A stretch of 64,000 bases of DNA, taken from contig NZ_JBHSMT010000026.1 in assembly GCF_042654985.1 (NCBI RefSeq), positions 363,768 through 427,767 of the forward strand. Direction: 5' to 3'. Position 1 is the first letter of the stretch; each line of letters starts with the position of its first letter. Both the position numbers and the translations under genes were made by a program. Shown here in pieces: positions 16,740-25,472 of this stretch. This DNA comes from Paraherbaspirillum soli (lineage in GTDB: Bacteria > Pseudomonadota > Gammaproteobacteria > Burkholderiales > Burkholderiaceae_D). The notes under the pieces are model-generated. The model searched no databases. It had not been told where the DNA came from and worked only from the letters and a program-made list of their open reading frames with translations.

Positions 16740-16786
16740 TCCGGCCAGCCCCTCCTGCGTATGCCTCGTTTAGCTTTCTAAGGCCT

Positions 16787-16825
16787 GGCGCGGCGACTCC
16801 AGTTGACAAGGCTGCCGCGCCTTTT
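16787..16825 (+). terminator. Rho-independent terminator after immunity gene 1
   Basis: An 8-bp GC stem (GGCGCGGC at 16787-16794 with GCCGCGCC at 16814-16821) runs into TTTT. The sequence is related to the terminator after the second paralogue, showing that gene and terminator were duplicated together. Confidence 0.75.
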
Positions 16826-16845
16826 CAAGCAAGTAAGGTAATCCA

Positions 16846-17310
16846 ATGAGTCGCTATCTATTATTGTTTTTATGCTTTGCAATTGTCGCGACTAGCGCAG
16901 CCGAATCGAAGCTTCCGATGCAAGTTGTAGCAGCAAAAGGTGCGATTGCTGCTGACAAGCCGTTTACCGGGAGATTTCTTGGCAATGGACGCGCTTGTTC
17001 CGGCGCTCTTTATGTTCGTACTAAAACGATTGAATGGCATTCGACTTACAGCGCTTGCAAACAGAGCCGCTACCAGATTATCGAACAGGACATGACTGGA
17101 AAGGAACCCAGGATTGCTTACCTTCTAAAACAGCGCAGCAAGCATTGTCAGCATGCAGTCATCGAACTACGGCATTACAACAAACAGGTCTGGGACGCGA
17201 ACGGTTATCCGTCGCTAGAGGCTTACCAGAAAAGGGATTTGCCGGATTGGAAGGACTCTTTATTATCAGACCGTGAAATTCTGTCCTGCGGGATGCTCAA
17301 GGCGGATTGA
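16846..17310 (+). CDS. Exported small protein, candidate immunity protein 2 (paralogue)
   Basis: A 154-residue paralogue of the previous gene, with a different signal region (LLLFLCFAIVATSAAE) and a 15-residue insertion before ADKPFTGRFLGNGRACSG. IEWHSTYSAC, EPRIAYLLKQRSKHC, LPDWKDS and CGM are shared, including all four cysteines; the mature parts look about two-thirds identical. AAGTAAGGTAATCCA precedes the ATG. A terminator separates it from the first copy, so it may have its own promoter. It may protect against a related effector carried by competitors, or simply raise dosage. Confidence 0.75.
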   Translation: MSRYLLLFLCFAIVATSAAESKLPMQVVAAKGAIAADKPFTGRFLGNGRACSGALYVRTKTIEWHSTYSACKQSRYQIIEQDMTGKEPRIAYLLKQRSKHCQHAVIELRHYNKQVWDANGYPSLEAYQKRDLPDWKDSLLSDREILSCGMLKAD

Positions 17311-17357
17311 TCCGGCCCTTCTTTCTCCTCAAGTCCTATTTAATCTCTCGACGCCCG

Positions 17358-17395
17358 GCGCGGCGGCCCCAGTTAGCAGGGCCGCCGCGCTTTTT
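17358..17395 (+). terminator. Strong rho-independent terminator after immunity gene 2
   Basis: A perfect 12-bp stem (GCGCGGCGGCCC at 17358-17369 with its complement at 17379-17390), loop CAGTTAGCA, then TTTTT. Confidence 0.9.
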
Positions 17396-17412
17396 CAATT
17401 CAGGCGGAAAAC

Positions 17413-17578
17413 GCTAGTGGACTGTAACAACCGATTCAAGAGCGCCTGTCACGTACCCGACACGCATGGCGACGTTGCAAATGCTCGCAATAGTCTCGCT
17501 ATTGCTGCGCTTTGCGCCTTGCTCTGCGCGCCGGGCACGTGCCCTTCACTCTCGCATCGGCTGTTGCAGTCCACTAGC
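17413..17578. repeat. Element E: 166-bp inverted-repeat element (MITE-like)
   Basis: The ends GCTAGTGGACTGTAACAACC and the inverted copy GGCTGTTGCAGTCCACTAGC match over 23 bases with two mismatches. The interior has no gene but contains a run of short direct and inverted pieces (GCAATAGTCTCGCTATTGC and GGGCACGTGCCC). It lies between the immunity terminator and cysT. Only one copy is in this window. The rest of the 17396-17710 gap shows an AT-rich stretch (17600-17700) that may hold the cysT promoter. Confidence 0.7.
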
Positions 17579-17710
17579 CAGGGCGCTCGTCAGGAATATT
17601 TCCCTTATGCAAAATCATTCTATGCACATGCTAAAAAGTTCGTTCTCTTTATAACAATCCGATGCGAATATTTGAATTCGTTAGCCGTATTTGTAATAAG
17701 AGGATGAAGC

Positions 17711-18586
17711 ATGGCTGCTGCCGCCGTTTTACCCGATACCCAATTTTTCCCGCCTTCCAGCCCGTTCCGGGTGATGCCGGGCTTTCGGCTGGCGCTTGGG
17801 TTCACATTGTTCTATCTGGCGCTGATCGTGCTGATCCCGCTGTCGGCGGTGTTTCTCAAAACCTTCACGATGAGTTGGGACGGGTTTGTTGCTGCCGTGA
17901 CATCGCCCAGAGTGCTGGCCTCGTATCGCCTGACGTTCGGCGCGTCGCTGCTGGCGGCTTTGCTCAACGTGGTGTTCGGCGGCATCGTCGCCTGGGTGCT
18001 GGTGCGCTACCGGTTTCCCGGCAAGAAGCTGATCGACGCCCTGGTCGATTTGCCGTTTGCGTTGCCGACTGCGGTGGCCGGGATTGCGTTGACGGCGCTG
18101 TATTCGGGCAACGGCTGGCTTGGCCGTTATCTGGAACCGCTCGGCATCAAAGTCGCTTTTACCCCGCTCGGGATCCTGGTGGCGTTGACCTTTATCGGTT
18201 TGCCGTTTGTGGTGCGTACCGTGCAGCCGGTGCTGCAAGATGCCGAGCGCGAGCTGGAAGAAGCCGCCGCCAGCCTGGGCGCCAGCCGCTGGCAGACTTT
18301 TGCGCGGGTGATTTTCCCGAGCATCTTCCCCGCCTTGTTGACCGGTTTTGCGCTGTCGTTTGCACGCGCCACCGGTGAATATGGCTCGGTGATTTTCATC
18401 GCCGGCAATATGCCGATGGTGTCGGAAATCACGCCCTTGTTCATCATTACCAAACTGGAGCAATACGACTATGCCGGCGCTACTGCGATCGCGGTGGTGA
18501 TGCTGGTCGCCTCGTTCCTGCTGCTGCTGACCATCAATGCATTGCAAGCCTGGACCCGCAAGCGCGGCCAGGCGGAAAGCGTATAG
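17711..18586 (+). CDS. cysT: Sulfate ABC transporter permease CysT (CysU)
   Basis: A 291-residue inner-membrane permease, one half of the sulfate/thiosulfate channel. About six membrane helices are visible, starting near FRLALGFTLFYLALIVLIPL. The EAA loop that docks on CysA is at LEEAAASLGASRWQTFARVIFPSI, and FARATGEYGSVIFIAGNMP is a CysT signature. AAGAGG lies eight bases before the ATG. It is the first gene of cysTWA-cysB, nine bases before cysW. Expression is expected to be under CysB, whose gene ends the operon. Confidence 0.95.
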   Translation: MAAAAVLPDTQFFPPSSPFRVMPGFRLALGFTLFYLALIVLIPLSAVFLKTFTMSWDGFVAAVTSPRVLASYRLTFGASLLAALLNVVFGGIVAWVLVRYRFPGKKLIDALVDLPFALPTAVAGIALTALYSGNGWLGRYLEPLGIKVAFTPLGILVALTFIGLPFVVRTVQPVLQDAERELEEAAASLGASRWQTFARVIFPSIFPALLTGFALSFARATGEYGSVIFIAGNMPMVSEITPLFIITKLEQYDYAGATAIAVVMLVASFLLLLTINALQAWTRKRGQAESV

Positions 18587-18595
18587 GGAGCCGAC

Positions 18596-19516
18596 GTGAG
18601 CGCCGTTGCGACACATTTTATGGAGGCGGCCGAGGCCAGCCAAGAGGTAGCAATCGCGCCGCGCCAAGCGCCGGGCGCGACATTGGAGCCTTGCTGGCTG
18701 CGCGCAGTATTGATCGCCGTGGCACTGCTGTTCCTTACCCTGTTCCTGCTGATGCCGCTGCTGGCGGTATTTGCCGAAGCGTTCAAAAAGGGCTGGGACG
18801 CCTACCTGAGCGCGATCACCGAGCCGGACGCGCTCAGCGCTATCAAGCTGACTTTGTTGAGCGCGGCGCTGGCGGTGCCGCTCAACCTGGTGTTCGGGGT
18901 GGCGGCTTCTTGGGCCATTGCCAAGTTTGAGTTTCGCGGCAAAAACGTCTTGCTGACGCTGATCGATTTGCCTTTTTCGGTGTCGCCGGTGATTTCCGGC
19001 CTGATCTATGTGCTGCTGTTCGGCGCGCAAGGCTGGTTCGGTCCGTGGCTGCGCGAGCACGACATCAAGATTCTGTTCGCGGTGCCCGGCATCGTGCTGG
19101 CGACCGTGTTCGTGACTTTTCCGTTCATTGCGCGCGAATTGATTCCTTTGATGCAGGCGCAGGGCAACGACGAGGAAGAGGCGGCGCTGGTGCTGGGCGC
19201 TTCCGGCTGGAACACGTTCTGGCGCGTGACCCTGCCCAATATCAAATGGGGCCTGCTGTATGGCGTGATTCTGTGCAATGCGCGGGCGATGGGCGAGTTT
19301 GGCGCGGTGTCGGTGGTGTCCGGCCATATTCGCGGCGAAACCAACACCATTCCGCTGCAGGTCGAGATTCTGTACAACGAATACAACTTCCAGGCGGCGT
19401 TTGCGGTGGCTTCCTTGCTGGCGTTGCTGGCGCTGGTGAGCCTGGCGCTGAAATCGTTGCTTGAGTGGCGCTTAACAGGAGCAGGGCATGAGCATCGAAG
19501 TAAAAAACATCAGTAA
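18596..19516 (+). CDS. cysW: Sulfate ABC transporter permease CysW
   Basis: The second sulfate permease, 306 residues, starting with GTG after AGGGAG. The 30-residue N-terminal tail is hydrophilic and longer than in E. coli. Six helices follow from AVLIAVALLFLTLFLLMPL; the EAA loop is EEAALVLGASGWNTFWRVTLPNI, and NARAMGEFGAVSVVSGHIRG is the conserved CysW motif. Its 3' end overlaps cysA by 29 bases in a different frame, so translation is coupled. It forms the CysT-CysW heterodimer fed by Sbp. Confidence 0.95.
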   Translation: MSAVATHFMEAAEASQEVAIAPRQAPGATLEPCWLRAVLIAVALLFLTLFLLMPLLAVFAEAFKKGWDAYLSAITEPDALSAIKLTLLSAALAVPLNLVFGVAASWAIAKFEFRGKNVLLTLIDLPFSVSPVISGLIYVLLFGAQGWFGPWLREHDIKILFAVPGIVLATVFVTFPFIARELIPLMQAQGNDEEEAALVLGASGWNTFWRVTLPNIKWGLLYGVILCNARAMGEFGAVSVVSGHIRGETNTIPLQVEILYNEYNFQAAFAVASLLALLALVSLALKSLLEWRLTGAGHEHRSKKHQ

Positions 19517-20546
19517 GCGCTTCGGCCAGTTTGTCGCGCTGGATCAGGTTTCGCTGGCATTTGCCAGCGGCGAGCTGACTGCGCTGCTGGGGCCATCCGG
19601 TTGCGGCAAGACCACCTTGTTGCGCATCATCGCCGGCCTCGAAGCGCAGGACAGCGGCCAGGTCCTGCTGGCGGGCGAGGACGCTTCGGCGCGCCACGTG
19701 CGCGAGCGGCAGGTCGGTTTCGTGTTCCAGCATTACGCCTTGTTCAAGCACATGACGGTGTTTGAAAACATCGCCTTCGGCCTGCGAGTCAAGCCGCGCA
19801 GCCAGCGTCCGAGCGAGAGCGCTATCCGTGAAAAAGTCCGCAGCCTGCTGGACCTGGTGCAGCTGGATTGGCTGGCCGATCACTATCCGCCGCAACTGTC
19901 CGGCGGTCAACGCCAGCGCATTGCATTGGCCAGGGCCTTGGCGGTGGAGCCGCGCGTGCTGCTGCTGGACGAGCCGTTCGGCGCGCTCGACGCCAAGGTG
20001 CGCAAGGAGCTGCGGCGCTGGTTGCGGCGGCTGCACGATGAGTTGCAGGTCACCAGTATTTTCGTCACGCATGACCAGGAAGAAGCGCTGGAAGTGGCGG
20101 ACCGCATCGTGCTGATGAACCAGGGCAAGGTCGAACAGGTCGGCGCCCCGCAACAGGTCTACGAACATCCGGCGTCGCCGTTTGTATACGGCTTCCTGGG
20201 CAATGTGAACCTGTTTCACGGGAGAGTGCATCGCGGCGTGCTGGAAGCCGGCGGCGTCGCTTTCGATGCGCCCAATCACGCCGCGGCACAGGATGCGGCC
20301 GGGATCGGCTATGTGCGGCCGCATGACTTGGAGGTTGAACGCTACGCCGCAGGCGCCGACGGTATCGTGGTGCAACTGAAGCGCGCCCACGCCATCGGGC
20401 CGCTGGCGCAATTGGAACTGGAGCGCAACGACGATGCCGGCTTGATTGAAGCGGTGATTTCCAGCGAGCGTTTCGGTCAACTCAATTTGAAGGATGGCGA
20501 AACGCTGGTGGTGCGGCCGCGTCGTTTGCAGGTGTTTGTAGAGTAA
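19488..20546 (+). CDS. cysA: Sulfate ABC transporter ATPase CysA
   Basis: A 352-residue ATPase. The nucleotide-binding domain has Walker A GPSGCGKTT at about 34-42, the Q-loop in VFQHYALFKHMTVFENIAFGL, signature LSGGQRQRIALARAL, Walker B LLLDEPFGALDAKVR and the H-loop in FVTHDQEEALEVADRI. The C-terminal 110 residues form a TOBE-like regulatory domain (FLGNVNLFHGRVH, YVRPHDLEVE). Length and order fit CysA/sulfate rather than maltose-type proteins, and the overlap with cysW and adjacency to cysB settle it. Confidence 0.95.
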   Translation: MSIEVKNISKRFGQFVALDQVSLAFASGELTALLGPSGCGKTTLLRIIAGLEAQDSGQVLLAGEDASARHVRERQVGFVFQHYALFKHMTVFENIAFGLRVKPRSQRPSESAIREKVRSLLDLVQLDWLADHYPPQLSGGQRQRIALARALAVEPRVLLLDEPFGALDAKVRKELRRWLRRLHDELQVTSIFVTHDQEEALEVADRIVLMNQGKVEQVGAPQQVYEHPASPFVYGFLGNVNLFHGRVHRGVLEAGGVAFDAPNHAAAQDAAGIGYVRPHDLEVERYAAGADGIVVQLKRAHAIGPLAQLELERNDDAGLIEAVISSERFGQLNLKDGETLVVRPRRLQVFVE

Positions 20547-20564
20547 GAAGAAAAAGGAAAAAAT

Positions 20565-21557
20565 ATGAATTTTCAACAATTACGCTCGATCCGCGAAGCT
20601 GCCCGCTGCGGATTCAACCTGACCGAAGTGGCGAACGTCTTGTTCACGTCGCAGCCCGGCGTCAGCCGTCAGATTCGCGAACTGGAAGAGGAGCTCGGGG
20701 TCGATATTTTTGTCCGCAACGGCAAGCGCCTGATCGGTCTGACCGATCCCGGCAAAGGGATTTTGCGGATCGTCGAAAGGTTGTTGCAGGAAGCTGAAAA
20801 CCTGCGTCAGGCCAGCCACGAATATTCCGGCGAAACCAGCGGCACGCTGACCGTCGCCGCCACCCATACCCAGGCCCGCTATGCGCTGCCGCGTGTCGTG
20901 CAAGGTTTCCGCGCCGGTTTTCCGGATGTCCGCATCGCGCTGCAGCAAAGCTCGCCGGAACATATCGCGGAGTGGGTGATATCCGGCAAAGCCGACGTCG
21001 GCATCGCGACTGAAGGCTTGAGCCAATTCAAGGAATTGATTTCGTTTCCTTGCTACGAATGGAGCCACGTGCTGGTGGTGCCGGAGGAGCATCCGCTGCT
21101 GGCGATTGCCGAGCCGCTCAGCCTCGCCGATCTGGCGGCTTATCCGTTGATCACCTACGACGTCGGATTTACCGGCCGCGGCCATATCGACGCTGCATTC
21201 CAGGCGGCCGGCATCAACCCGGACATCGTGCTGACGGCGATGGATTCCGACGTGATCCAACAGTATGTGTCGCTCGGCCTTGGGGTCGGCCTGGTGGCCT
21301 CGATGGCGACCGAACATATACGCCAGAACGGCTTGCGTTCGATTGCGGTGTCGCATCTGTTCGCGTCCAATGTGACGCGGCTGGCAGTGCGGCGCGGCGC
21401 GTATTTGCGTTCGTACACGTATGATTTTATTTTGCAGTTTGCGCCGCAGTTGAAGCGGGCCGATATCGTCGCAGCGCTGCACGCGGAACCGCATGCGGCT
21501 GGGATCAACACGGTTCACAAGAGCGCCTCTGAACCGCGTGTTTTAAAACTGGCTTGA
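20565..21557 (+). CDS. cysB: LysR-type regulator CysB (or Cbl)
   Basis: A 330-residue regulator of sulfur assimilation. The N-terminal winged helix-turn-helix reads NFQQLRSIREAARCGFNLTEVANVLFTSQPGVSRQIRELEEELG split across the domain, and the effector domain contains TAATHTQARYALP-like TVAATHTQARYALPRVV, ISFPCYEWSH and the hallmark YDVGFTGRGHID, which binds sulfate, thiosulfate or acetylserine-type ligands in CysB. It lies 18 bases after cysA, an arrangement common in betaproteobacteria. CysB normally activates cys genes under sulfur limitation with O-acetylserine. Cbl, the close homologue for sulfonate genes, cannot be excluded by eye. Confidence 0.9.
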   Translation: MNFQQLRSIREAARCGFNLTEVANVLFTSQPGVSRQIRELEEELGVDIFVRNGKRLIGLTDPGKGILRIVERLLQEAENLRQASHEYSGETSGTLTVAATHTQARYALPRVVQGFRAGFPDVRIALQQSSPEHIAEWVISGKADVGIATEGLSQFKELISFPCYEWSHVLVVPEEHPLLAIAEPLSLADLAAYPLITYDVGFTGRGHIDAAFQAAGINPDIVLTAMDSDVIQQYVSLGLGVGLVASMATEHIRQNGLRSIAVSHLFASNVTRLAVRRGAYLRSYTYDFILQFAPQLKRADIVAALHAEPHAAGINTVHKSASEPRVLKLA

Positions 21558-21641
21558 AAGAAATGTGCCGAAGGCGTTTTGCCGCAGGGCGACGCGCACA
21601 GTCTCCGCTGTCTCCTCCGAATGCCGTCAGGGTTCGGTTTT

Positions 21642-21674
21642 AGCCCGCTGCCGAAAGGTCAGCGGGCTTTTTTT
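21642..21674 (+). terminator. Rho-independent terminator of cysTWA-cysB
   Basis: A 9-bp stem (AGCCCGCTG at 21642-21650 with CAGCGGGCT at 21660-21668) is followed by a seven-T run. Confidence 0.9.
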
Positions 21675-21776
21675 GCCCGCCCTGTGTCACCGCAAAAAAA
21701 TCCATATGGATCAATGGGATAGGGAGAATCTAATGTAGTTATCCACAGGGCTACCAACAGATTCTGTGGGTAAGTA

Positions 21777-22814
21777 TTAAGCTTTTAGTGCCGCCGCACA
21801 TTCCCGCACCAGCGCCGGGCCGCGATAAATCAAGCCGCTGTATAACTGCACCAGTGCGGCCCCGGCGGCGATCTTGGCTTGAGCATCGGCGCCGCTGAAA
21901 ATGCCGCCGACGCCGATGATAGGCAGCGCATCGCCCAATTCGCCATGCAGCTGACGGACCACGCTGTTCGATAACGCAAATACCGGCGCGCCCGACAAAC
22001 CGCCGGCCTCGTTCTCATGCGGCAAACCTTTGACAGCGTCGCGGGTAATGGTGGTGTTGGTGGCGATGACGCCGTCGATCTTGTGACGCAGCAGGGCGTC
22101 GGCGATGGTCTTGATTTGTTCGGCGTCGATATCCGGCGCAATCTTCAGTGCGATCGGGACATAGCGCCGGTGCTGGTCGGCCAGCCTTTGCTGGGCTTGC
22201 TTGAGTTGCGACAGCAAGGCGTCCAGCTCGGACGCGCCTTGCAGCTGGCGCAGGTTTTTGGTGTTCGGCGACGAGATATTGACGGTGACGTAACTGGCGT
22301 ACGGATACACTTTTTCCAGGCAGTGCAGATAATCTTCGGCCGCGCGTTCAATCGGCGTATCGGCGTTTTTGCCGATGTTGAGGCCAAGCACGCCTTGCCG
22401 CTCCTGATAAAACCTGGAAGCCTGGACATTGGCGACAAACGCATCGACGCCGCCGTTGTTGAAGCCCATGCGGTTGATGATGGCATTGGCGGCAGGCAGC
22501 CGGAACATGCGCGGCTTCGGATTGCCGGCTTGGGGCCGCGGCGTCACGGTGCCGATTTCGATCGAACCGAAGCCGAGCGCGGCCAAGCCGTCGATGTAGG
22601 CGCCGTCCTTGTCCAGGCCGGCTGCCAGTCCGACCGGATTGGGAAAGCGGATTCCCATCACGGTGCGCGGATCGGCCGCCGGTTGACCGAGCAGGGAGGT
22701 CAGTCCCAGTGCGGCAGCCCGGCGCAAGGCCGGTAAAGTCAGGTTGTGGGCGGCTTCCGGGTCAAGAGAGAACAGGGCGGGGCGGGCGAGGGCGTACAGG
22801 AGTTTGGCGGGCAC
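21777..22814 (-). CDS. pyrD: Dihydroorotate dehydrogenase (quinone), class 2
   Basis: The membrane-associated fourth enzyme of pyrimidine synthesis, oxidising dihydroorotate with FMN and ubiquinone. Key motifs: LLYALARPALFSLDPEAAH (membrane-binding helix), GLAAGLDKDG, GSIEIGTVTPRPQ, NRMGFNN, NISSPNTKNLR with the catalytic serine characteristic of class 2, IALKIAPD, and VGGIFSGADAQAKIAAGAALVQLYSG. Homologues start near the LLYALARP segment, so the GTG at 22814 (345 residues) is preferred; an ATG at 22895 overlaps bpt by 19 bases and would add 27 unconserved residues. No Shine-Dalgarno decides between them. Confidence 0.93.
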   Translation of the reverse strand: MPAKLLYALARPALFSLDPEAAHNLTLPALRRAAALGLTSLLGQPAADPRTVMGIRFPNPVGLAAGLDKDGAYIDGLAALGFGSIEIGTVTPRPQAGNPKPRMFRLPAANAIINRMGFNNGGVDAFVANVQASRFYQERQGVLGLNIGKNADTPIERAAEDYLHCLEKVYPYASYVTVNISSPNTKNLRQLQGASELDALLSQLKQAQQRLADQHRRYVPIALKIAPDIDAEQIKTIADALLRHKIDGVIATNTTITRDAVKGLPHENEAGGLSGAPVFALSNSVVRQLHGELGDALPIIGVGGIFSGADAQAKIAAGAALVQLYSGLIYRGPALVRECAAALKA

Positions 22815-22876
22815 GATAGGTTTGAGGCTAATGGATAAAGTGGTGTGGTCGGCGGCGGAGGGCGGCGCAAAACCGG

Positions 22877-23602
22877 CTATTCTAACGCACTCCATTGACC
22901 CTGCCGCAACGCTTCCAGCGGCTGGAAGTTGACTTTATAAGCCATCTTCTGGCTTTCCTTGATCCAGTAGCCGAGATAGACATAGGGCATGCCGAGTTGC
23001 CTGGCCTGGCTGATTTGCCACAGGATGTTGTAGGTGCCGTAAGAGGCGCCCGGCACGTCCGGATCGTAGAAGGTATATACCGACGACAAGCCGTCATTGA
23101 GGATGTCGATGATGCTGACCATGCGCAAGGTGCCGTCGGCGTCGCGGAATTCGACCAGCCGCGTATTGACCTTGCTTTGCAACAGGAACTGGGCGTACTG
23201 GTCGCGGCTGTCCTGGTCCATGCCGCCGCCGCAGTGGCGTGCGGTCTGATAGCGCAAATACAGATCGTAATGTTCGTGCACGTAGGCCAGATTGGTGACC
23301 AAGGCGGTCAGCTCCCGGTGTTTGTCCCAGGCGCGGCGCTGACTGCGATTGGCGGTGAATGGCGCCACTATGATCCGCACCGGCGTGCAAGCCTGGCAGC
23401 CGTCGCAATACGGGCGATAGGTAAAAATGCCGCTGCGCCGAAACCCGCTTTTGACCAGCTCCGAATACACATCGGCGTTGATCAGGTGCGACGGCGTCGC
23501 CACTTGCGAGCGGGCCTGGCGGTTATCCAGGTAACTGCACGGATAGGGGGCGGTCGCATAAAACTGCAAGGCTGAAAAAGGCAGATCTTTTAAGTGCGTC
23601 AT
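22877..23602 (-). CDS. bpt: Aspartate/glutamate leucyltransferase Bpt
   Basis: This N-end-rule enzyme transfers leucine from Leu-tRNA to proteins with N-terminal Asp or Glu, marking them for ClpSAP. The 241-residue protein shows the ATE signature: PYPCSYLDNRQARSQVA, GFRRSGIFTYRPYCDGCQACTPVRI (cysteine cluster) and YVYLGYWIKESQKMAYKVNFQPLE near the end. The second ATG (23602) has GGA at better spacing than the first (23608). It lies 72 bases after aat on the same strand, the usual pairing of the two N-end-rule transferases. Confidence 0.94.
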   Translation of the reverse strand: MTHLKDLPFSALQFYATAPYPCSYLDNRQARSQVATPSHLINADVYSELVKSGFRRSGIFTYRPYCDGCQACTPVRIIVAPFTANRSQRRAWDKHRELTALVTNLAYVHEHYDLYLRYQTARHCGGGMDQDSRDQYAQFLLQSKVNTRLVEFRDADGTLRMVSIIDILNDGLSSVYTFYDPDVPGASYGTYNILWQISQARQLGMPYVYLGYWIKESQKMAYKVNFQPLEALRQGQWSALE

Positions 23603-23674
23603 GTGCATTCCAGGCTACCGACGGTGGTGATAATTTACACCGTAAATTCAATTTGCATAAGAACCGGACCGACC

Positions 23675-24403
23675 TTAATCCGTAAATAAAACCGGCGGCC
23701 GCCAGTCGTGAATTTGCGGCTGGGCTATGGCCTGCCGCAAGTGCGCGATAAATTCGGTGCGCGCAATCGGCGCCGCGCCGAGCGAGGCCAGATGCTGGGT
23801 TTCCTGCTGGCAGTCGATCATCTTGACGCCATGCAAGCGCAAGAAATGCACCAGGTAAGCCAATGCGATTTTGGAACCGTCGCTGACCCGCGCAAACATC
23901 GACTCGCCGTAAAACATGTGGCCGATGCTGACCCCATAGGCGCCGCCGACCAGCTTGTCATCCAGCCAAACCTCGGACGAGTGCGCGTATCCCAAGCGGT
24001 GCAAGGCGCGGTAGCCGGTCACGATCTCATCGGAAATCCAGGTCCCCGGGCCATCCCGGCGCGGCGCCGCGCACTCGCGCATGACTTGATCGAACGCAAA
24101 ATCGAAGCGAATCTGCCAGCGGTGGTCGGTCCGGGTGCTGCGATGTACTTTGCGCAGGGTTTTTCTCAAGCTGGTCGAGATTTCGAACTGCTGGGTGTGC
24201 AGCACCATGCGCGGATCGGTGCTCCACCAAAGAATCGGTTGGCCTTCCGAAAACCACGGGAAAATGCCATGCCGATACGCATCCAGCAAACGCCGCGGCG
24301 ACAGGTCTGCACCGGCCGCCAGCAATCCGGCGGCGCCGTCGTCGTCGGTCAATGCTTCGCTGACGTCGGGGAAAGGCGTATCCAGTTCAAGCCAGGGGAT
24401 CAT
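23675..24403 (-). CDS. aat: Leucyl/phenylalanyl-tRNA-protein transferase
   Basis: A 242-residue cytoplasmic transferase that adds Leu or Phe to proteins with N-terminal Arg or Lys. Motifs are clear: AYRHGIFPWFSEGQPILWWSTDPRMVL, then TWISDEIVTGYRALHRLGYAHSSEVW, GGAYGVSIGHMFYGESMF, and KIALAYLVHFLRLHGVKMIDCQQ. The start MIPWLELDTPFPDVSEAL is the family start. Together with bpt it supplies both branches of the bacterial N-end rule. Confidence 0.95.
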   Translation of the reverse strand: MIPWLELDTPFPDVSEALTDDDGAAGLLAAGADLSPRRLLDAYRHGIFPWFSEGQPILWWSTDPRMVLHTQQFEISTSLRKTLRKVHRSTRTDHRWQIRFDFAFDQVMRECAAPRRDGPGTWISDEIVTGYRALHRLGYAHSSEVWLDDKLVGGAYGVSIGHMFYGESMFARVSDGSKIALAYLVHFLRLHGVKMIDCQQETQHLASLGAAPIARTEFIAHLRQAIAQPQIHDWRPPVLFTD

Positions 24404-24507
24404 TGCCGTTTCCCCGGCTCAATTGCTGACATGCAGGATGAGGTGCACATGCTCGATTGATGTTTCTCGTAATGAATATCGCCGATGGAAAACAATCGGC
24501 GCCGTTC

Positions 24508-25080
24508 TTATGCCGTGCGCATAGGCTTGAAAATATCGTGCGTATGCAAAGTGAAGCCGGTTCCCTCTTGCTTGGCTTTCTTGTGATCGGCGAAGAACGC
24601 GCGCAAGGTATATTCGACCGTAGGAAAGGCGATCTCGCCCCACGGAATTTCAGCCTCGGTGAACAGCTCGACCTCCAGGCTTTCGACCCCGGCGGCGTAA
24701 TCGCGGTCGAGCAGGGTGGCCCGATAAAACAAATGCACCTGGTGCGCCTGCGTCACGTTCAGCAGCGAAAACAATTCATGCAGCTCGATCCGTGCGCCGG
24801 CTTCTTCCTGGGTTTCGCGGCGCGCTGCCTCGCTGGTGGTTTCATCGTTTTCCATGAAACCGGCAGGCAGCGTCCAATATCCATAGCGCGGCTCGATCGC
24901 ACGCTTGCACAACAGCACACGCAACTCGCCGTCCTGCTCCCATGCCGGTATCGAACCGACCACCATTTTCGGATTCTGGTAATGAATGGTGCCGCAGTTG
25001 CTGCAGACATAACGCATGCGGTTATCGTCCGGCGGGATTTGCAGGCTAACGGGATGCGCGCATTCGGAGCAAAATTTCAT
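24508..25080 (-). CDS. Nudix hydrolase with N-terminal zinc ribbon
   Basis: A 190-residue pyrophosphatase. The ATG at 25080 begins MKFCSECAHPV; with CSNCGTIHYQNP it forms a four-cysteine zinc ribbon as in NADH pyrophosphatase NudC. The Nudix box is intact: GFMENDETTSEAARRETQEEAG (glycine, then REtQEEaG) at about 75-97. It lacks the SQPWPFP motif of NudC, so NAD-type substrate use is uncertain; the family includes general nucleotide-sugar or ADP-ribose hydrolases. It is coded upstream of aat and bpt, with a 104-base gap to aat. Confidence 0.88.
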   Translation of the reverse strand: MKFCSECAHPVSLQIPPDDNRMRYVCSNCGTIHYQNPKMVVGSIPAWEQDGELRVLLCKRAIEPRYGYWTLPAGFMENDETTSEAARRETQEEAGARIELHELFSLLNVTQAHQVHLFYRATLLDRDYAAGVESLEVELFTEAEIPWGEIAFPTVEYTLRAFFADHKKAKQEGTGFTLHTHDIFKPMRTA

Positions 25081-25276
25081 AGAGGCCGATAAGTGTTTGG
25101 GCAACGCGGGACGGCGCTTGAGCGACGCCCCGCGTTGCGTTGAAATGGGGGTGAGAATCACTGGCTAAACAGGATACCAAAGCAGCTTGGAAGTGTATCA
25201 CCGCGCAATGTGAATGCGATTAGTTCGATTAAGTTTGCAAAGATGTCTGATAAGGTATATACTTTCATTCTTCAGA

Positions 25277-25353
<77 letters not shown>

Positions 25354-25361
25354 AATAAGTA

Positions 25362-25397
25362 AAAACCGTTGATAGCCTTCGCTGTCAACGGTTTTTT
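25362..25397 (+). terminator. Rho-independent terminator after tRNA-fMet
   Basis: The stem AAAACCGTTGATAGC (25362-25376) pairs with GCTGTCAACGGTTTT (25381-25395) around a CTTC loop and ends in a T-run. Confidence 0.9.
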
Positions 25398-25472
25398 GCT
25401 ATTGGGGAACTGTATTTGGGGGCAAGGGGGCTCGTGTCCGATGGCAATCTTGAAGTCAATTAAAGGTGTCCA

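Noticed and set aside
17729..19327. Long open frame (over 500 codons) on the minus strand opposite cysT and cysW
   Set aside because: It is rich in Arg, His and Gln with no domain, and lies wholly opposite two clear permease genes; it is a GC-bias shadow.
19242..20579. 445-codon minus-strand frame opposite cysA
   Set aside because: cysA carries every ABC motif on the plus strand; the antisense product has no recognisable feature.
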